From Sthenelais limicola (Eukaryota > Annelida > Polychaeta > Phyllodocida > Sigalionidae): DNA of 64,000 bases. Below the pieces are notes generated by a model. The model did not search any database. It had not been told where the DNA came from and saw nothing but the letters and a program-made list of their open reading frames with translations. The position numbers and the translations under genes are program-made. The stretch is taken from assembly GCA_942159475.1 (NCBI GenBank), contig OW804097.1:37336298-37400297 (forward strand), in the 5' to 3' direction. Below are positions 44,422 through 55,046 of the stretch, in pieces. Numbering within the stretch: position 1 is the stretch's first letter; each line of letters opens with the position of its first letter.

Positions 44422-44583
44422 ATGGCGGATCTCAAAGACAAAGGAAGCACCTCAGCAGATAGCCTGGAATTAGAGGGAGAACAGGAAGAGTATATGATAT
44501 ATGGAGAACATAAATGCACACTCTTCTTATTCAAGATTATTCTTTTTGCTTCCTTAATGAACATTTTACGTCACGCGCTTTGA
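44422..44583 (+). CDS. Candidate small ORF, 53 codons
   Basis: The ATG lies in 'ataaccaagatggcg', a good eukaryotic start context. The predicted peptide has an acidic, Ser/Glu-rich first half (MADLKDKGSTSADSLELEGE) and a hydrophobic C-terminal stretch that could span a membrane, ending at TGA. It could be a real small gene or the first exon of a larger one, but no splice donor is seen before the stop. No family is recognised. It sits between two R1 copies in otherwise unique sequence. Confidence 0.25.
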   Translation: MADLKDKGSTSADSLELEGEQEEYMIYGEHKCTLFLFKIILFASLMNILRHAL

Positions 44584-44765
44584 AAAAGTTAGTAAGGAAT
44601 TGCGATAATGAGCATGACAAAGTCTACTTTATTTTAATTTACGACCATAGAATAAGCACAGTAATTATACAAGCTGCATTCTCCATCATCAGCGCGATAC
44701 ATGAAGGATGGTATTGTATTGGTAGTCTCTGTTCCATTACATTGACACCCACTAATTTAGTTATA

Positions 44766-45001
44766 GGGTCAGATCGTCAGAAAATGTACAATTCACCTTC
44801 ACCAATCCTTTCAAATAACCCACATTTAAGACAGAAATGAGCTTCAATATACAGTTCCACGTAGCAAAACAGATATTTTTAAATCAACACAATACCAAAT
44901 ATATTCAGGCATACCCGGTATTCATTATTTTTCAGACTTATTTAGCAGGATTTCCTAAATGTGTAGAGCTGCGAATTATACATTTTCTGACGATTTCACC
45001 C
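44766..45001 (-). mobile_element. R1 MITE
   Basis: GGGTCAGATCGTC to the 'gatttcaccc' terminus. TATA occurs on both sides, shifted by one base on the right. Confidence 0.85.
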
Positions 45002-45079
45002 GTATACATAAATCTCGTTGGTCCGTAATATGCTGCACTCATAGAAGACATACCACGTGAAACCGTCTCAAGGACTCTG

Positions 45080-45325
45080 CAGTCCAGGCCCCAAACCTAG
45101 GATCAGATAAGAATGGCATGTCATTGATTAGATGCCTACTTCGCTAATCGGTCTCCTGGCCTAGAACTCGGCGTTTTAATAAGAATATGATGGCATGTGT
45201 CGTTCTTAATTGATTTATAATGGCACTTTCGGTTTGAGGCTAGAGGTATTTCCCTTTGTTTGAAGGGACGCTCCCAACTTTGAACCTAGGCTGGTTTAGC
45301 ATGTGCTGCCAATGACTCCAACCAA
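45080..45325 (+). repeat. R3 dispersed repeat
   Basis: 'caaacctaggatcagataag', 'cctacttcgctaatcggtct', 'ttataatggcactttcggtt' and 'ctaggctggtttagcatg' in order, with the longer tail 'ctgccaatgactccaac' also seen at 26.4 kb. Confidence 0.75.
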
Positions 45326-45373
45326 CGAGAGTGGAAGGAAACCTACAGTAGACATGTAGTCTTGTTGCTTCTT

Positions 45374-45460
45374 AATGGATTTATAATGACACTTTGTGGT
45401 TTGAGGCTAGAGGTATTTCCCTCCGTTTGAAGGGACTCTCTCAACTTGGGGCCTAGAGAC
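45374..45460 (+). repeat. R3 right-half fragment
   Basis: Repeats the right half of the neighbouring R3 ('tggatttataatgacacttt' to 'ctctcaacttggggccta'). It is a local partial duplication. Confidence 0.7.
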
Positions 45461-46209
45461 TGTTCATGAATGTGTTCAAAGTTTGTTATGGAACAACAAC
45501 ACCCAGTCAATATAATATATCACATTACAATTCACCTCCAGGGGGTAGACTCGTCTGTGACCATGTATTCAATTACTATCAACACGCGTTTCTCCCATAA
45601 GTTAAAGCTGATAACTAATGCACCCATTAGTATTGAACGAGGAGCTGTGACCAAAGACTAGTAAGACGGATCCTCTCCAAGTGGTTCTATGGGGAGAGAA
45701 AATGATGAACTATCGTCCGAATTGTGTGGGTAATGGCCAGAGTGTCGGGGGGAAGAAGTGGACAAAACCTTAGGTAAATTTGTGTAGCCTGATCAAGCAC
45801 GCTTGCACAATGGACTTATTTTTGTAATGGATGGTCTCCAAATATGATCAGTGAACAAATATGTACACAAATAGGAGAAGCCTGCCCCCGACCTCTCTAT
45901 CATCGTTATATGGATAAATCCATGGAGTGTCTCCGGCTTGGCAATTTTTGTTCCTCTGTATAGTATGGCCCGGCTTATGCATCCAAGACGGTGTAGACAT
46001 ACATGGGCAGCAATATTCACAAGATTTATCGGAGCGCATATGTCCTCAATGACAGCTTCCATTTTTCAGACCCTTGCATTGATTGTATGGCCCAACCACT
46101 GGGGTATAAAGAAGGGTATTGAAGGGAAGCTATGTACTGGTGGCCCACCTGATCCATGGGACACTCTATTGGAGAAATGACAGAACACAAATCATTGTAT
46201 CGGAAGGAA

Positions 46210-46210
<1 letters not shown>
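45461..46210. other. Unannotated interval with overlapping ORFs
   Basis: Several ORFs of 60-90 codons overlap on both strands between 45793 and 46265. One minus-strand stretch (46077-46145) faintly resembles the start of a CUB domain but reaches a stop soon after. No gene is claimed. Confidence 0.35.

Positions 46211-46211
<1 letters not shown>

Positions 46212-46261
<50 letters not shown>
46212..46261. repeat. (TA)n microsatellite
   Basis: About 25 uninterrupted AT dinucleotides. Confidence 0.97.
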
Positions 46262-46262
<1 letters not shown>

Positions 46263-46289
46263 CAAAGCAAGTACATCGTGCTGAAAATA

Positions 46290-46700
46290 TGTGATGTGTA
46301 AAAGGAAAACGAGTCAGAAAGTCGCAGAATTGGTACTTTTCAAGGTTATCTATTCACTGGATCGCTTTGTTTGAATGTTTCTATCTTTGGGATATCTTTA
46401 GTCATTGATGTCGTATAGATAACGTGTACAACATTTTAAGACAGTGTATTTAATGTATTCATGGATTCCTAAGGTCAGCTATAGAATACATTTACCTACT
46501 TTGCTAGTAATTATCCATCCAAGACTATTGCAAACTTTTTTATCAGAAATAAAAATATCAAAAATGAATATATAAATACTTCTTAAATCTCTCACTGTTT
46601 ACTATCATTGGAATAGGCATGATCTCATCCTTTCAAATATGATAATATCTCAAAATACATTTTTTGCGACTTGTGACTCATTTTCATGCAACACATCACA
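46290..46700 (+). mobile_element. R2 element flanked by a duplicated segment
   Basis: GTGATGTGTAAAAGGAAAAC at the left and 'gcgacttgtgactcatttt' to 'acacatcaca' at the right. A segment with 'gtatcggaagga' and 'gcaagtacatc' lies on both sides (about 46178-46290 and 46702-46770), so the element sits between diverged direct repeats. Confidence 0.78.
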
Positions 46701-47218
46701 AATGACAGACCACAAATTATCGTATCGGAAGGAACACATACATAGCCAAGCAAGTACATCTAGCGGAAAGTATATATACAAGTACGTATATATGTGTATG
46801 TAATGGTACAAAACAGACAGAGATCTTCTGATCAATTTGAGCACAGAATCTTCTCCATTGTGTAAGATTGATGTGTATACATATATACATTTCAATGAGA
46901 AAATACTGGACATACTGGAATATCCATAGTAAATAGAGAAAGAGTTTGTTATAAGATAAGATAAGATAAGATAAGAAAATGCGTTATTTGCCATAAATGA
47001 TGTTGTGTTAACAAGAGGGTTATGAACTATTTAAACTAGAGATCTACCAGGCCACGCCGCACTTGCTTATCTTAACATTGTTACTATTAGTTATTTCTAG
47101 TACCAGATTTACTATAGTACTACCTTAAATAATGGTGTTTTGATCACTACACATATTATAACTTTACATATAACAAGATACAGTTTTGACTCAATTTCTG
47201 GGTTATATCCTTACAGTA
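46701..47218. other. Unannotated interval with (ataag)n
   Basis: Contains the duplicated flank described for the previous element, 'tatatgtgtatg'-type simple sequence, and five ATAAG units at 46952-46977. No gene is seen. Confidence 0.45.
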
Positions 47219-47441
47219 TGTGATGTGTTCCAGGAAAATGAGTCGCAAGTTGCAAAATTGATATTTTTCAAAGTGTTTATTTCCAGATATAACATGACAA
47301 GTACATAATGATAATAGTAATAATAATAGTTCTGGAAATGGAATCATTGGGATCAGCTTGATCTCCTCTCTTCAAATATAGTGATATCTCAAAATCCATA
47401 TTTTCCGACTTATGACTCATTTTCCTAAAACGGATCACATA
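47219..47441 (+). mobile_element. R2 element, internally deleted
   Basis: TGTGATGTGTTCCAGGAAAA at the left and 'gacttatgactcattttcc' to 'ggatcaca' at the right. The middle is replaced by about 60 bases with an 'ataatagtaataataatag' run. Confidence 0.75.
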
Positions 47442-47739
47442 TTTGGACATTATCATGATGAAGAAGGTTTCCCTTTCTGTACATTAAAATGATATATGAG
47501 AAAGCATTTGTTGGGCTATATTCCCTATTCAATACATTGCGGTAGGAGAGAAGAAAATGTATTTCTTCTGATACAATATGGAGTCAATGTATACATGCAT
47601 ATTTTTCATTTTGTTATTAGCTCATTGTCAATATATCTGATGAATGTGTGTTGGTTCTTAAGTCTGTGCGCCTCCGTCTTCAGATGCACTTATGCACAGG
47701 TAGCGACGAAAACATGCGCTCAGCTCAATCAATAGTTAT

Positions 47740-47974
47740 GGGTCAGATTTTCAGAAAATGTACAATTGGCAGCTGTACACATTTAGTAAATTGTGCGAAA
47801 TTAGGCTGCAATTTGGTCAATACTAGGCAAATTCGAGAATATTTGGCATTCGATCGATTTTAGCAATCTGTTTGGTTAGGTTGAACTGAATTTTGAGTTT
47901 TATTTTCGTCTGAAATGTGGGTTGTTTGAAAAGAATGGCGTAATTAAACTGTACATTTTCTGAAAATCTGACCC
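47740..47974 (+). mobile_element. R1 MITE, TSD TTAT
   Basis: Complete copy, GGGTCAGATTTTC to CTGACCC, flanked by TTAT at 47736-47739 and 47975-47978. Confidence 0.93.
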
Positions 47975-47978
47975 TTAT

Positions 47979-48298
47979 GATGGACACAAACAGTTCCGAC
48001 ATACATATAAATGCTTATTGTTTATTGGGCTGTAGAAAGTTGTAAGCACTCACAGGAAAGGAATACAAAAAAACTGTAGACGTACATTTGTGGATAGGAG
48101 CGGGCTTTTGTACCCACAAGTACGTTTCGTCTATGGAGATGCCCATTAGTGGGTGTATGTATGTAGTTAATTAATGCTTGAATAACGCTAGTCATGAAAT
48201 TAAGCAAAAGCGGTGCTTCACTCTCTTCAATATACAGTACTTGCATAGTCGTATATGAAATCTACTTATGTTGTAAGTGGCCAGGCAAGTGAGTATAT
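47979..48298. other. Unannotated interval
   Basis: Nothing recognised. Confidence 0.3.
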
Positions 48299-48532
48299 GG
48301 GTGAAATCGCCAGAAATTGTACAATTCGCCTTCACCAATCTACTCAAATAACACAAATTTAAGCCAAAATTAGGTTCAAAGTACATTTCACTATGACCAA
48401 AGACATTGTTTGAATCGAGGCAACAGCTAATATACTCAGATATACCTTGTACTGACCATTTTCCACTCTAATTTATCAGAATTTACTAAATGTGTTGATC
48501 TGCCAATTGTACGTTTTCGGAAGATCTGACCC
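48299..48532 (-). mobile_element. R1 MITE
   Basis: GGGTGAAATCGCC to CTGACCC. The flanks ATAT and ATGT differ by one base. Confidence 0.86.
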
Positions 48533-48659
48533 ATGTATACATTTGAATTATTAATATGAGACTGTCACACATAATTACCAAAGACGCCATATGAAAGCAT
48601 TCACCTACATGTCTTTACTTTATAAGCAAAGAGCAACTAAATACATTATACATGTATAG

Positions 48660-48904
48660 GGGTCATATTTTCTGAAAATGTACAATTATCCTCTCAAATA
48701 ATAATGATAATCTCTCAAATAACCCATATTAAAGACAGAAATGAGTTTCAAAATGCAGTTTAACATAGCAAAACAGATACTATAAATCAATGCCATACTG
48801 AATATACTCAGATATACCCAGTATTCATCATTTTCCAGCCTAATTTATCAGAATTTCCTAAATGTGTAAAGCTGCCAATTGTACATTTTCTGAAAACCTG
48901 ACCC
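48660..48904 (-). mobile_element. R1 MITE with short internal duplication
   Basis: GGGTCATATTTTC to CTGACCC. The word 'ctctcaaataa' is repeated near 48693-48721. Confidence 0.84.
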
Positions 48905-48979
48905 ATGTGTCTGTAGCTTTAAGATCCTTTTAAAATCAGAACACCTTCTAATTTCTCAAAAAAAAACACATCCACTCAC

Positions 48980-49140
48980 ACCATTCTTATCTGATTTATG
49001 GTTTTGGACCTAGATTGTAAAGGTTATCTTGACTTTGATCACTGCTTGATGTTCAAAGTAAGGACTATTTCTCTCACGATGTCGGACAAAATCTTCCAAA
49101 GGATACAGCTTCTTTATTATCATAATTCCCTGATGTCTTC
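48980..49140 (-). repeat. R3-related fragment
   Basis: 'accattcttatctgatt' and 'tttggacctagattg' match the R3 end. The following bases resemble the sequence next to the R3 copy at 30.72-30.85 kb. Confidence 0.5.
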
Positions 49141-49268
49141 TTTGGCTCCGAGGAGATCAATTTAAGATCTAAAACCAGTACTTTTCCCACATAGTTATAA
49201 AATCGGAAGGAAGAAAGCAAACCAAAATGACTGGTCTTCGATACTGAACACATTTCACATGCGTAAAA

Positions 49269-49514
49269 GGATCGGATCGTCAGAAAATGTACAATCAGCA
49301 GATCTATACATTTAGGAAATCCTCCTAATTTAGACTGAAAGTTGTATGTATATCTGAGTATGTATTGTATTGTGTTTTTTTAGCATTCAGTTCAGTTCAA
49401 CACTCATTTAACATCCTATATTAAACTTTATTTTGAACCTTATTTTTGTCTTAAATTTGGATTATTTGAGAGGACTGGTGAAGGCGAATTGTACACTTTC
49501 TGACGATCTGACCC
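49269..49514 (+). mobile_element. R1 MITE, TSD AAAA
   Basis: GGATCGGATCGTC to CTGACCC, flanked by AAAA at 49265-49268 and 49515-49518. Confidence 0.86.
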
Positions 49515-49560
49515 AAAAAAGATTTGCAAAGCGAACATCACATCATCCCTTCAAAAATTC

Positions 49561-49659
49561 GTTATGTTGAACTGTATTTTGAACGTATTTTTTCTCTTAC
49601 AATTGGGTTATTTGAGATGTTTTTGTAGGAGAATTGTACATTTTCTAACGATTTCACCC
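49561..49659 (+). mobile_element. R1 MITE, right part only
   Basis: 'gttatgttgaactgtatttt' to the 'cgatttcaccc' terminus. Confidence 0.75.
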
Positions 49660-49761
49660 ACATATGGGTCAGATCTTCAGAAAGTGTATAATTCACCTTC
49701 ACCGATCCTCTCAAATAGCCTACATTTAGGACAAAAATGAGCTTCAAAATGCAGTTTAAAG

Positions 49762-50250
49762 TGACACTTCTCACTGATGCTGGCTAGATTATCGAGTAAC
49801 GGAATTTCGACTTCATTTGCTAGTATTTGGTGCACATTACCCTACCTAACTAACTCGTGTGAATATCAAAACTATGAAATTCATATTATATGAGATATTT
49901 GCTAAATATAGTGAGCAAAATCGTTTTTGCTTGCCAACCAGAAATTTCAAAGTGGCAGTTGGGTTGACATCTGGAATTATGTAACACCCAGGTCGGCACT
50001 GGTCAGTACAAAGGGCATTCTACCACCAGGGCTAAATCTGGCAGCACCTCCTGGTCTCCAAAGCCATTTCCTCATGGATTTGACATGGGTTTATGTTCTG
50101 ACCCATTCATTACACATATTCACTAATCATTGAATAAAAACGCAATGCTGATATTCAATACTTCAGATATTGCTATACCTATTATATATGATTACACTGA
50201 CAAAGTTTCACACCATTCCATGACTACTCATTTTAACTATCTTAGCCACT
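49762..50250. mobile_element. TTAA-flanked insertion in R1, about 490 bp
   Basis: R1 'gcagtttaacat' is opened at TTAA, which appears on both sides of the insert. The insert ends AGTGAC and GCCACT, a short inverted pair. TTAA duplication is typical of piggyBac and of some Kolobok and Sola3 elements. The ORF within (49927-50133) has no recognised domain, so the element is non-autonomous. Confidence 0.65.
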
Positions 50251-50268
50251 TTAACATAACGGAACAGC

Positions 50269-50458
50269 GGGGCGTTTCATAACTTAACGCAGCGCGCGTT
50301 ATAGGATCTAACGACAGTCGTTACCAAACATAGCTCGCGTTAAGGGCCAAAATTGAGGTCAATTAACATTGCGTTACTATAACGAACGCGCGCTAAATTT
50401 ATCGCTACAATAAGGAACGCGCGCTGCGTTAACTTATGAAACGCCCCCCCCCCCCCCT
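50269..50458. mobile_element. CpG-rich foldback in R1
   Basis: GGGGCGTTTCATAACTTAAC at the left is matched by its complement at the right (about 50418-50447), and the match extends through 'gcagcgcgcgtta'. 'cgcgcg' words and 'aacga' recur inside. It is followed by a C-run of about 14. CpG density is far above the surroundings. Confidence 0.75.
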
Positions 50459-50768
50459 GATAGTTTAAATCAATGCGATACGAAATATACTCAGATATAC
50501 CCAGTTCTCATCATTAATCAGCCTAATTTTGCAGAATTTCCGATTTGTTTAGAGCTGGCAATTGTAGATTTTCTGAAAATCTGACCCCTAAACTTATTGA
50601 CAGAGCAGTTTTCAGAGGCAATGGGAGGAATAGGAGAGAGAATTGATTAAGGTTATCAAATACCTTCTAGCAAAATAATCACCGGTGTTAATGTCATTGG
50701 GGTTACATTTGTGAGGTTAATTCTCATCAGAGTTGAATGTTAAAGGGGAAATGTATGCATACATGAGT

Positions 50769-50982
50769 ACAGTCTAGGCCCAAAGTTGAGAGAGTCATTT
50801 CAAACGAAGAGAAGGCCTCTCGCCTCAAACCGCAAAGTGCCATTATAATTCCATTAAAACCGCAAAATGTCATTATATTCCCATTAGAACGTCAAGTTCT
50901 AAGCGAGGAAGCCGATTGGCGAAGTAGGCGTCCAATCACTGACATAGCATTCTTATCTGATCTCAAGGTTTGGACCTAGAGT
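50769..50982 (-). repeat. R3 dispersed repeat
   Basis: Minus orientation, 'cagtctaggcccaaagttga' to 'aaggtttggacctagag'. It is close to 30.5 kb in sequence. Confidence 0.78.
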
Positions 50983-50989
50983 GTATATA

Positions 50990-51213
50990 TATAGATTTTC
51001 AGAAAATGTACAATTGGCAGCTGTACACATTTAGTAAATTCTGCTAAATCAAGCTGGAAAATGATGAATATCGGGTACATCTGAGTATCTTTTGTATCAT
51101 ATTGATCAGTTTTGTTATGTTAAACTGTATTTTGAGGCTCATTTCTGTCTTAACTGTGGGTTATTTGAGAGGATTGGCGAAGGTCAATTGTATATTTTCT
51201 GAAGATCTGACCC
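50990..51213 (+). mobile_element. R1 MITE, first bases missing
   Basis: Begins at AGATTTTCAGAAAATG after a TATATATA run and ends CTGACCC followed by TATA. Confidence 0.8.
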
Positions 51214-51407
51214 TATACATATATCAGTCGGTGGAAGGAGCGTGAATATTGGACAAGTTGGACAAGTAACATTCTAAGCGACTGAATCTAATGAGATGCA
51301 ATTTATTATTTTTGCCTACAACAATCTAAAACGGGAACATGTTGAAGCCATTCTGTGTGCTTGTGCCAAAGTACTTTGGGTGGTTCAGGTGGCAGATTAC
51401 CTTATAT

Positions 51408-51639
51408 GGGTGAAATCGCCAGAAAATGTACAATTCATCTTCACCAATCATCTCAAATAACCCACATTTCAGACGAGTTCTAAATACAGTTCAACCTATA
51501 ACCAAACAGATTGCTAGAATCAATGCAATGCCGAATATACTCGAATTTACGTAGTATTGACCATTTTTTAGTATAATTTAGCAGGATTTACTAAATGCGT
51601 ACAGCTGCTAATATTTTACATTTTCTGAAAATCTGACCC
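51408..51639 (-). mobile_element. R1 MITE, TSD ATAT
   Basis: GGGTGAAATCGCC to CTGACCC with ATAT on each side. Confidence 0.9.
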
Positions 51640-51722
51640 ATATATGACTAAGTGCATCAAAGTATTCCTCTTTGGATAAGTTGTTTCCTATACAATGCGT
51701 TATACATAATAAATACATATAT

Positions 51723-51877
51723 GGGTCAGGTCATTCTGGGCATATTTAGTATTGTGCTGTTTCAAGAAAGCTGTCCAGTTATGCTAAACTGTATTTTTAA
51801 CCTTATTTGTGTCTTAAATTTGGGTTATTTGAGAGGATTGGTGACGGCGAATTGTCCATTTTCTGACGACTTAACCC
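51723..51877 (+). mobile_element. R1 MITE, internally deleted, TSD ATAT
   Basis: GGGTCAGGTCATT to CTTAACCC with ATAT on both sides, but only 155 bp. About 85 bases just after the left TIR are absent. Confidence 0.85.
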
Positions 51878-52141
51878 ATATGAAGACATGTATCAATTCA
51901 TAACGTCTTATTTTTTTTAGGAGGATTCTTTCGAAACCTTTAGTTCAAATATAGAGCATCTGCGATAAAAGTTCAACCATCAGAGGTTTCTAGCAAGTAA
52001 AACCATTCCAGAGGAAACAATTCAGTTTATGATTTCAGAATCAACTAGGGAGAATGAAGTCTCGAATAATAGTCTAAACTATTATATGAACAATCACATT
52101 GCTATGTCTAACATATCCTAGCGTTAAAGAATCCTAGCTAA

Positions 52142-52580
52142 GGCCGGGCCCACACATTCAAGAACTCAGAGCCGAATTGGCCTAAAGTCAATTGGTATGA
52201 ATTCAAAATCATTCTTAATAGGGCGACTCTGCTGGAGACAAATTTTGTTGTTGCCCACTAATTTGTTGCAACAAATATCCATACAGGAACAACAGTTCCC
52301 AGAGAATGTGGCAACACATCTGACACTCCTCCATTTGCGTTTTCATTGCGAATATGAAATGAACTGATGTTATAGTGGGCAATAAAAAAATTGTCACCGC
52401 CGTTTTTCCTCCAGTGGAGTTCTGCTATAAGAAACATACTTGAGTTTGGTAATGTGTGGGAAACCTCCGATTCATATGACAAATCATGTGTTCTTACGAC
52501 AATTCATAGGCAAAATTTTGGACTTTTTGTGAGTCCCCAATTCGTACGAATTGCGAGTTCTTGAATGTGTGGGCCCGGCT
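52142..52580. mobile_element. PIF/Harbinger-type MITE, TSD TAA
   Basis: GGCCGGGCCCACACATTCAA at the left is inverted at the right (about 52551-52580), giving imperfect TIRs of about 27 bp. TAA flanks at 52139-52141 and 52581-52583. A TWA duplication with a GG-starting TIR is the PIF/Harbinger hallmark. The interior has no transposase. Confidence 0.8.
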
Positions 52581-52583
52581 TAA

Positions 52584-52852
52584 GTGTCTATTAGAGTCAG
52601 TTGAATTAGATCGACACAGCAGTGGGCAGAAAACCATGGCTACTCCAAGTTGAATAAATCCCCGGAGCCCACGTCATAATAATGTCTTATTGTACGATCT
52701 CCTGCATTTCATACTTGATCACTCTTATTCTGATTTTGTTTTATAAACATTCTGAATAAAATATTCCATATCCTGACCACCCTGTGCACCACATGCTACT
52801 CAAGCGAGGGGAATCTACTTTCTATGGTCACTTGCCAGAGTGATTCGCATAA
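52584..52852. other. Unannotated interval
   Basis: Nothing recognised. Confidence 0.3.
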
Positions 52853-53089
52853 GGGTGAAATTGTCAGAAATTGTACAATTTGCCATCACCAATCCTCTCA
52901 AATAACTCAAATTTAAGCAAGAGGATGAGGTTCAAAAGACAGTTTAACACAACAAAATACATTGTTTGCATCAACCCAATACCAAATATCCTCAGATATA
53001 CCTAGTATTGACCATTTTTCAGCCTAATTTAGCAGAATTTACCTAAATGTGTAGCACTGCCGATTGTACATTTTCTGATGATCTGACCC
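52853..53089 (-). mobile_element. R1 MITE
   Basis: GGGTGAAATTGTC to CTGACCC. The flanks ATAA and ATAT differ by one base. Confidence 0.85.
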
Positions 53090-53246
53090 ATATGCCAACC
53101 TAGTTATACGCCAACCTAAAGCACCATAAAGTATTGATTCATTAAGGGAGGAAAAGATGTTGATATATTGCTACAGTACTTTGGACGCGTGTGACTATCC
53201 ACTTGTGTTAATACAAGAAGTGAGGTGAGGAGACCACGTGGTCCCC

Positions 53247-53607
53247 AATAGGGCAATTGCATGTGCTACTGCGCATGTCTGTACAATGCATCCTGGGATG
53301 GATTCTATGGGATGAAATCTGACATACAAATATTTTGCTACATTTTCATCGTAATTTGCAAGAATGTTTTCACCAATATCTTAGCTTGTATAAATGACCT
53401 CGCTTAAATCTTAACCTAATGCATGATGGGAAAGGTGGGGACTGGTGTTATGGAAACATGTATAACACATGGATATTGACATTAGAACACTGATACATAG
53501 TCCATGCTGAACATGGCATGTTTTTTCTATAGATTTAAGATTGTACAATTAGTCCCATAATTCCATGCGAATCTTTATTCAAAATGGCGGCTATGCAAAT
53601 CCACTAT
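53247..53607 (-). mobile_element. R4 MITE
   Basis: GGGCAATTGCATGTG to GCTATGCAAATCC, with 'aata' before and 'tatt' after. It is the uninterrupted counterpart of the 33-kb copy. Confidence 0.78.
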
Positions 53608-53774
53608 TAATTAGTATACAATGTAGTTGTCTGAATTGAATAAAGGTTGAGGATGTTTTCCTTTGCAATAAATACATCAAGGCAATCTATCAGGAAATTA
53701 TGTAAGATTAAACATATAAATAAAGCAAACTACACGATAGAGGGAAACGCACATTTGATCTCTATGTGCCCTAT

Positions 53775-53992
53775 GGGTGAAATTGCCAGGAAATATACAA
53801 TAGTTTGCCTTTAACAATCGTCTGAAATTAGCCCAATTTAAGTAAACAATAAGGTTAAAAATTCAGTTAAAAAACTAAATTGATTGTTTGAATCAAGGCA
53901 ATACAAAGTAATGACCATTTTTCAGTCTAATTTAGCAGGATCTACTGAATGTGTAGGGCGGCCGAGTGTACAGTCTTTAAAAGATCTGACCC
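53775..53992 (-). mobile_element. R1 MITE, diverged
   Basis: GGGTGAAATTGCC to CTGACCC with a deletion near the middle and many substitutions. Confidence 0.78.
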
Positions 53993-54296
53993 ATACATAT
54001 ATAAGACTCTATCTTGCATAATAACTTTTATAACCCCACCCCCATCCCCACCCCCGCGAAGTCCCTGAGACTAGAATGTGTTTGAATTGCTGTTCGATCT
54101 ATAGCTGCTTACAAATGTTTGGTCTAAAACTTTGTTCATGAAATGTGGAAATGCTCTTTGCACTTTGGAGTTATCTCAAGGGACACTTGTCATCATTCTC
54201 ATTCTCTATTAAAGCAATTGGTCGTTGCCCCCAAAAGTATTTTGCATTTCTATGAGTCCTCTTGTTCTGTTGCAGCAACAAGAAGAACAACATTAT

Positions 54297-54530
54297 GGGT
54301 CAGATTTTCAGAAAATGTACAATTGGCAGCTGTACACATATAGTAAATTCTGCTAAATGAAGCAGCAAGTTGTCCAATACTAGGTAAATTTGAGTATATG
54401 TGGCATTGCATTGATTCTAGCAATCTTTTTGGTTAGGTTGAACTGTATTTTGAACTTTATTTTTGTCTGAAATTTGGGTTATTTGAGAAGATTGGTGAAG
54501 TTGAATTGTACATTTTCTGAAAAACTGACC
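54297..54530 (+). mobile_element. R1 MITE in duplicated unit 1
   Basis: GGGTCAGATTTTC to CTGACC. TTAT lies on the left; the right flank is altered at the duplication junction. Confidence 0.87.
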
Positions 54531-54811
54531 TATATAAGACTCTAATAACTTTAATAACTTCACCCCCACCCTCACAAAGTCCCTGAGACTAGAATGTGTT
54601 TGAATTGTTGTTCCTATAGTTGCTTACAGATATTTGGTCTAAAACTTTGTTCAGGAACTGTGGAAATGCTCTTTGCACTTTGGCGTTATCTCAAGGGACA
54701 CTTGTCATCGTTCTCATTCTCTATTAAAGCAATCGGTCGTTGCCCCCAAAAGTATTTTGCATTTCCATGTGTTCTCTTGTTCTGTTGCTGCAACAAGGAG
54801 AACAATTATTA

Positions 54812-55046
54812 GGGTCAGATTTCCAGAAAATGTACAATTGGCAGCTGTACGCATATAGTAAATTCTGCTAAATGAAGTTGTAATTTAGTCAATACTAGGT
54901 AAATTTGAGGATATTTTGCTTTGTATTGATTCTAGCAATCTGTTTGGTTAGGTTGAACTGTATTTTGAACTTTATTTTCGTCTGAAATGTAGGTTATTTG
55001 AGAAGATTGGTGAAGGTGAATTGTACATTTTCTGAAAACTTAACCC
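54812..55046 (+). mobile_element. R1 MITE in duplicated unit 2, TSD ATTA
   Basis: GGGTCAGATTTCC to TTAACCC, flanked by ATTA at 54808-54811 and 55047-55050. Confidence 0.9.

Larger units (their letters stand above)
49666..50587 (-). mobile_element. R1 MITE carrying two different insertions
   Basis: R1 runs from GGGTCAGATCTTC (49666) to 'gcagtttaa', resumes as 'ttaacataacggaacag' (about 50251-50268), and resumes again as 'atagtttaaatcaatgc' (about 50460) to CTGACCC. Confidence 0.85.
54003..55046 (+). repeat. Two-copy tandem duplication, about 515 bp each
   Basis: 'aagactct', 'aagtccctgagactagaatg', 'ctttgcactttgg' and 'cccccaaaagtattttgc' appear in order in 54003-54296 and again in 54535-54811. 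Each unit is followed by an R1 copy. The R1 copies diverge about as much as the unique parts, so the duplication seems to have copied unit plus R1 together. Confidence 0.8.

Noticed and set aside
46077..46145. Minus-strand stretch resembling the start of a CUB domain (YIASLQYPSLYPSG)
   Set aside because: Only about 20 residues resemble the family; the frame stops soon after, the upstream part is a translated (TA)n tract, and no second half of the domain is seen.
46212..46261. (TA)n tract as a promoter or origin
   Set aside because: It is a plain dinucleotide microsatellite inside a duplicated segment, with no other promoter or origin feature.
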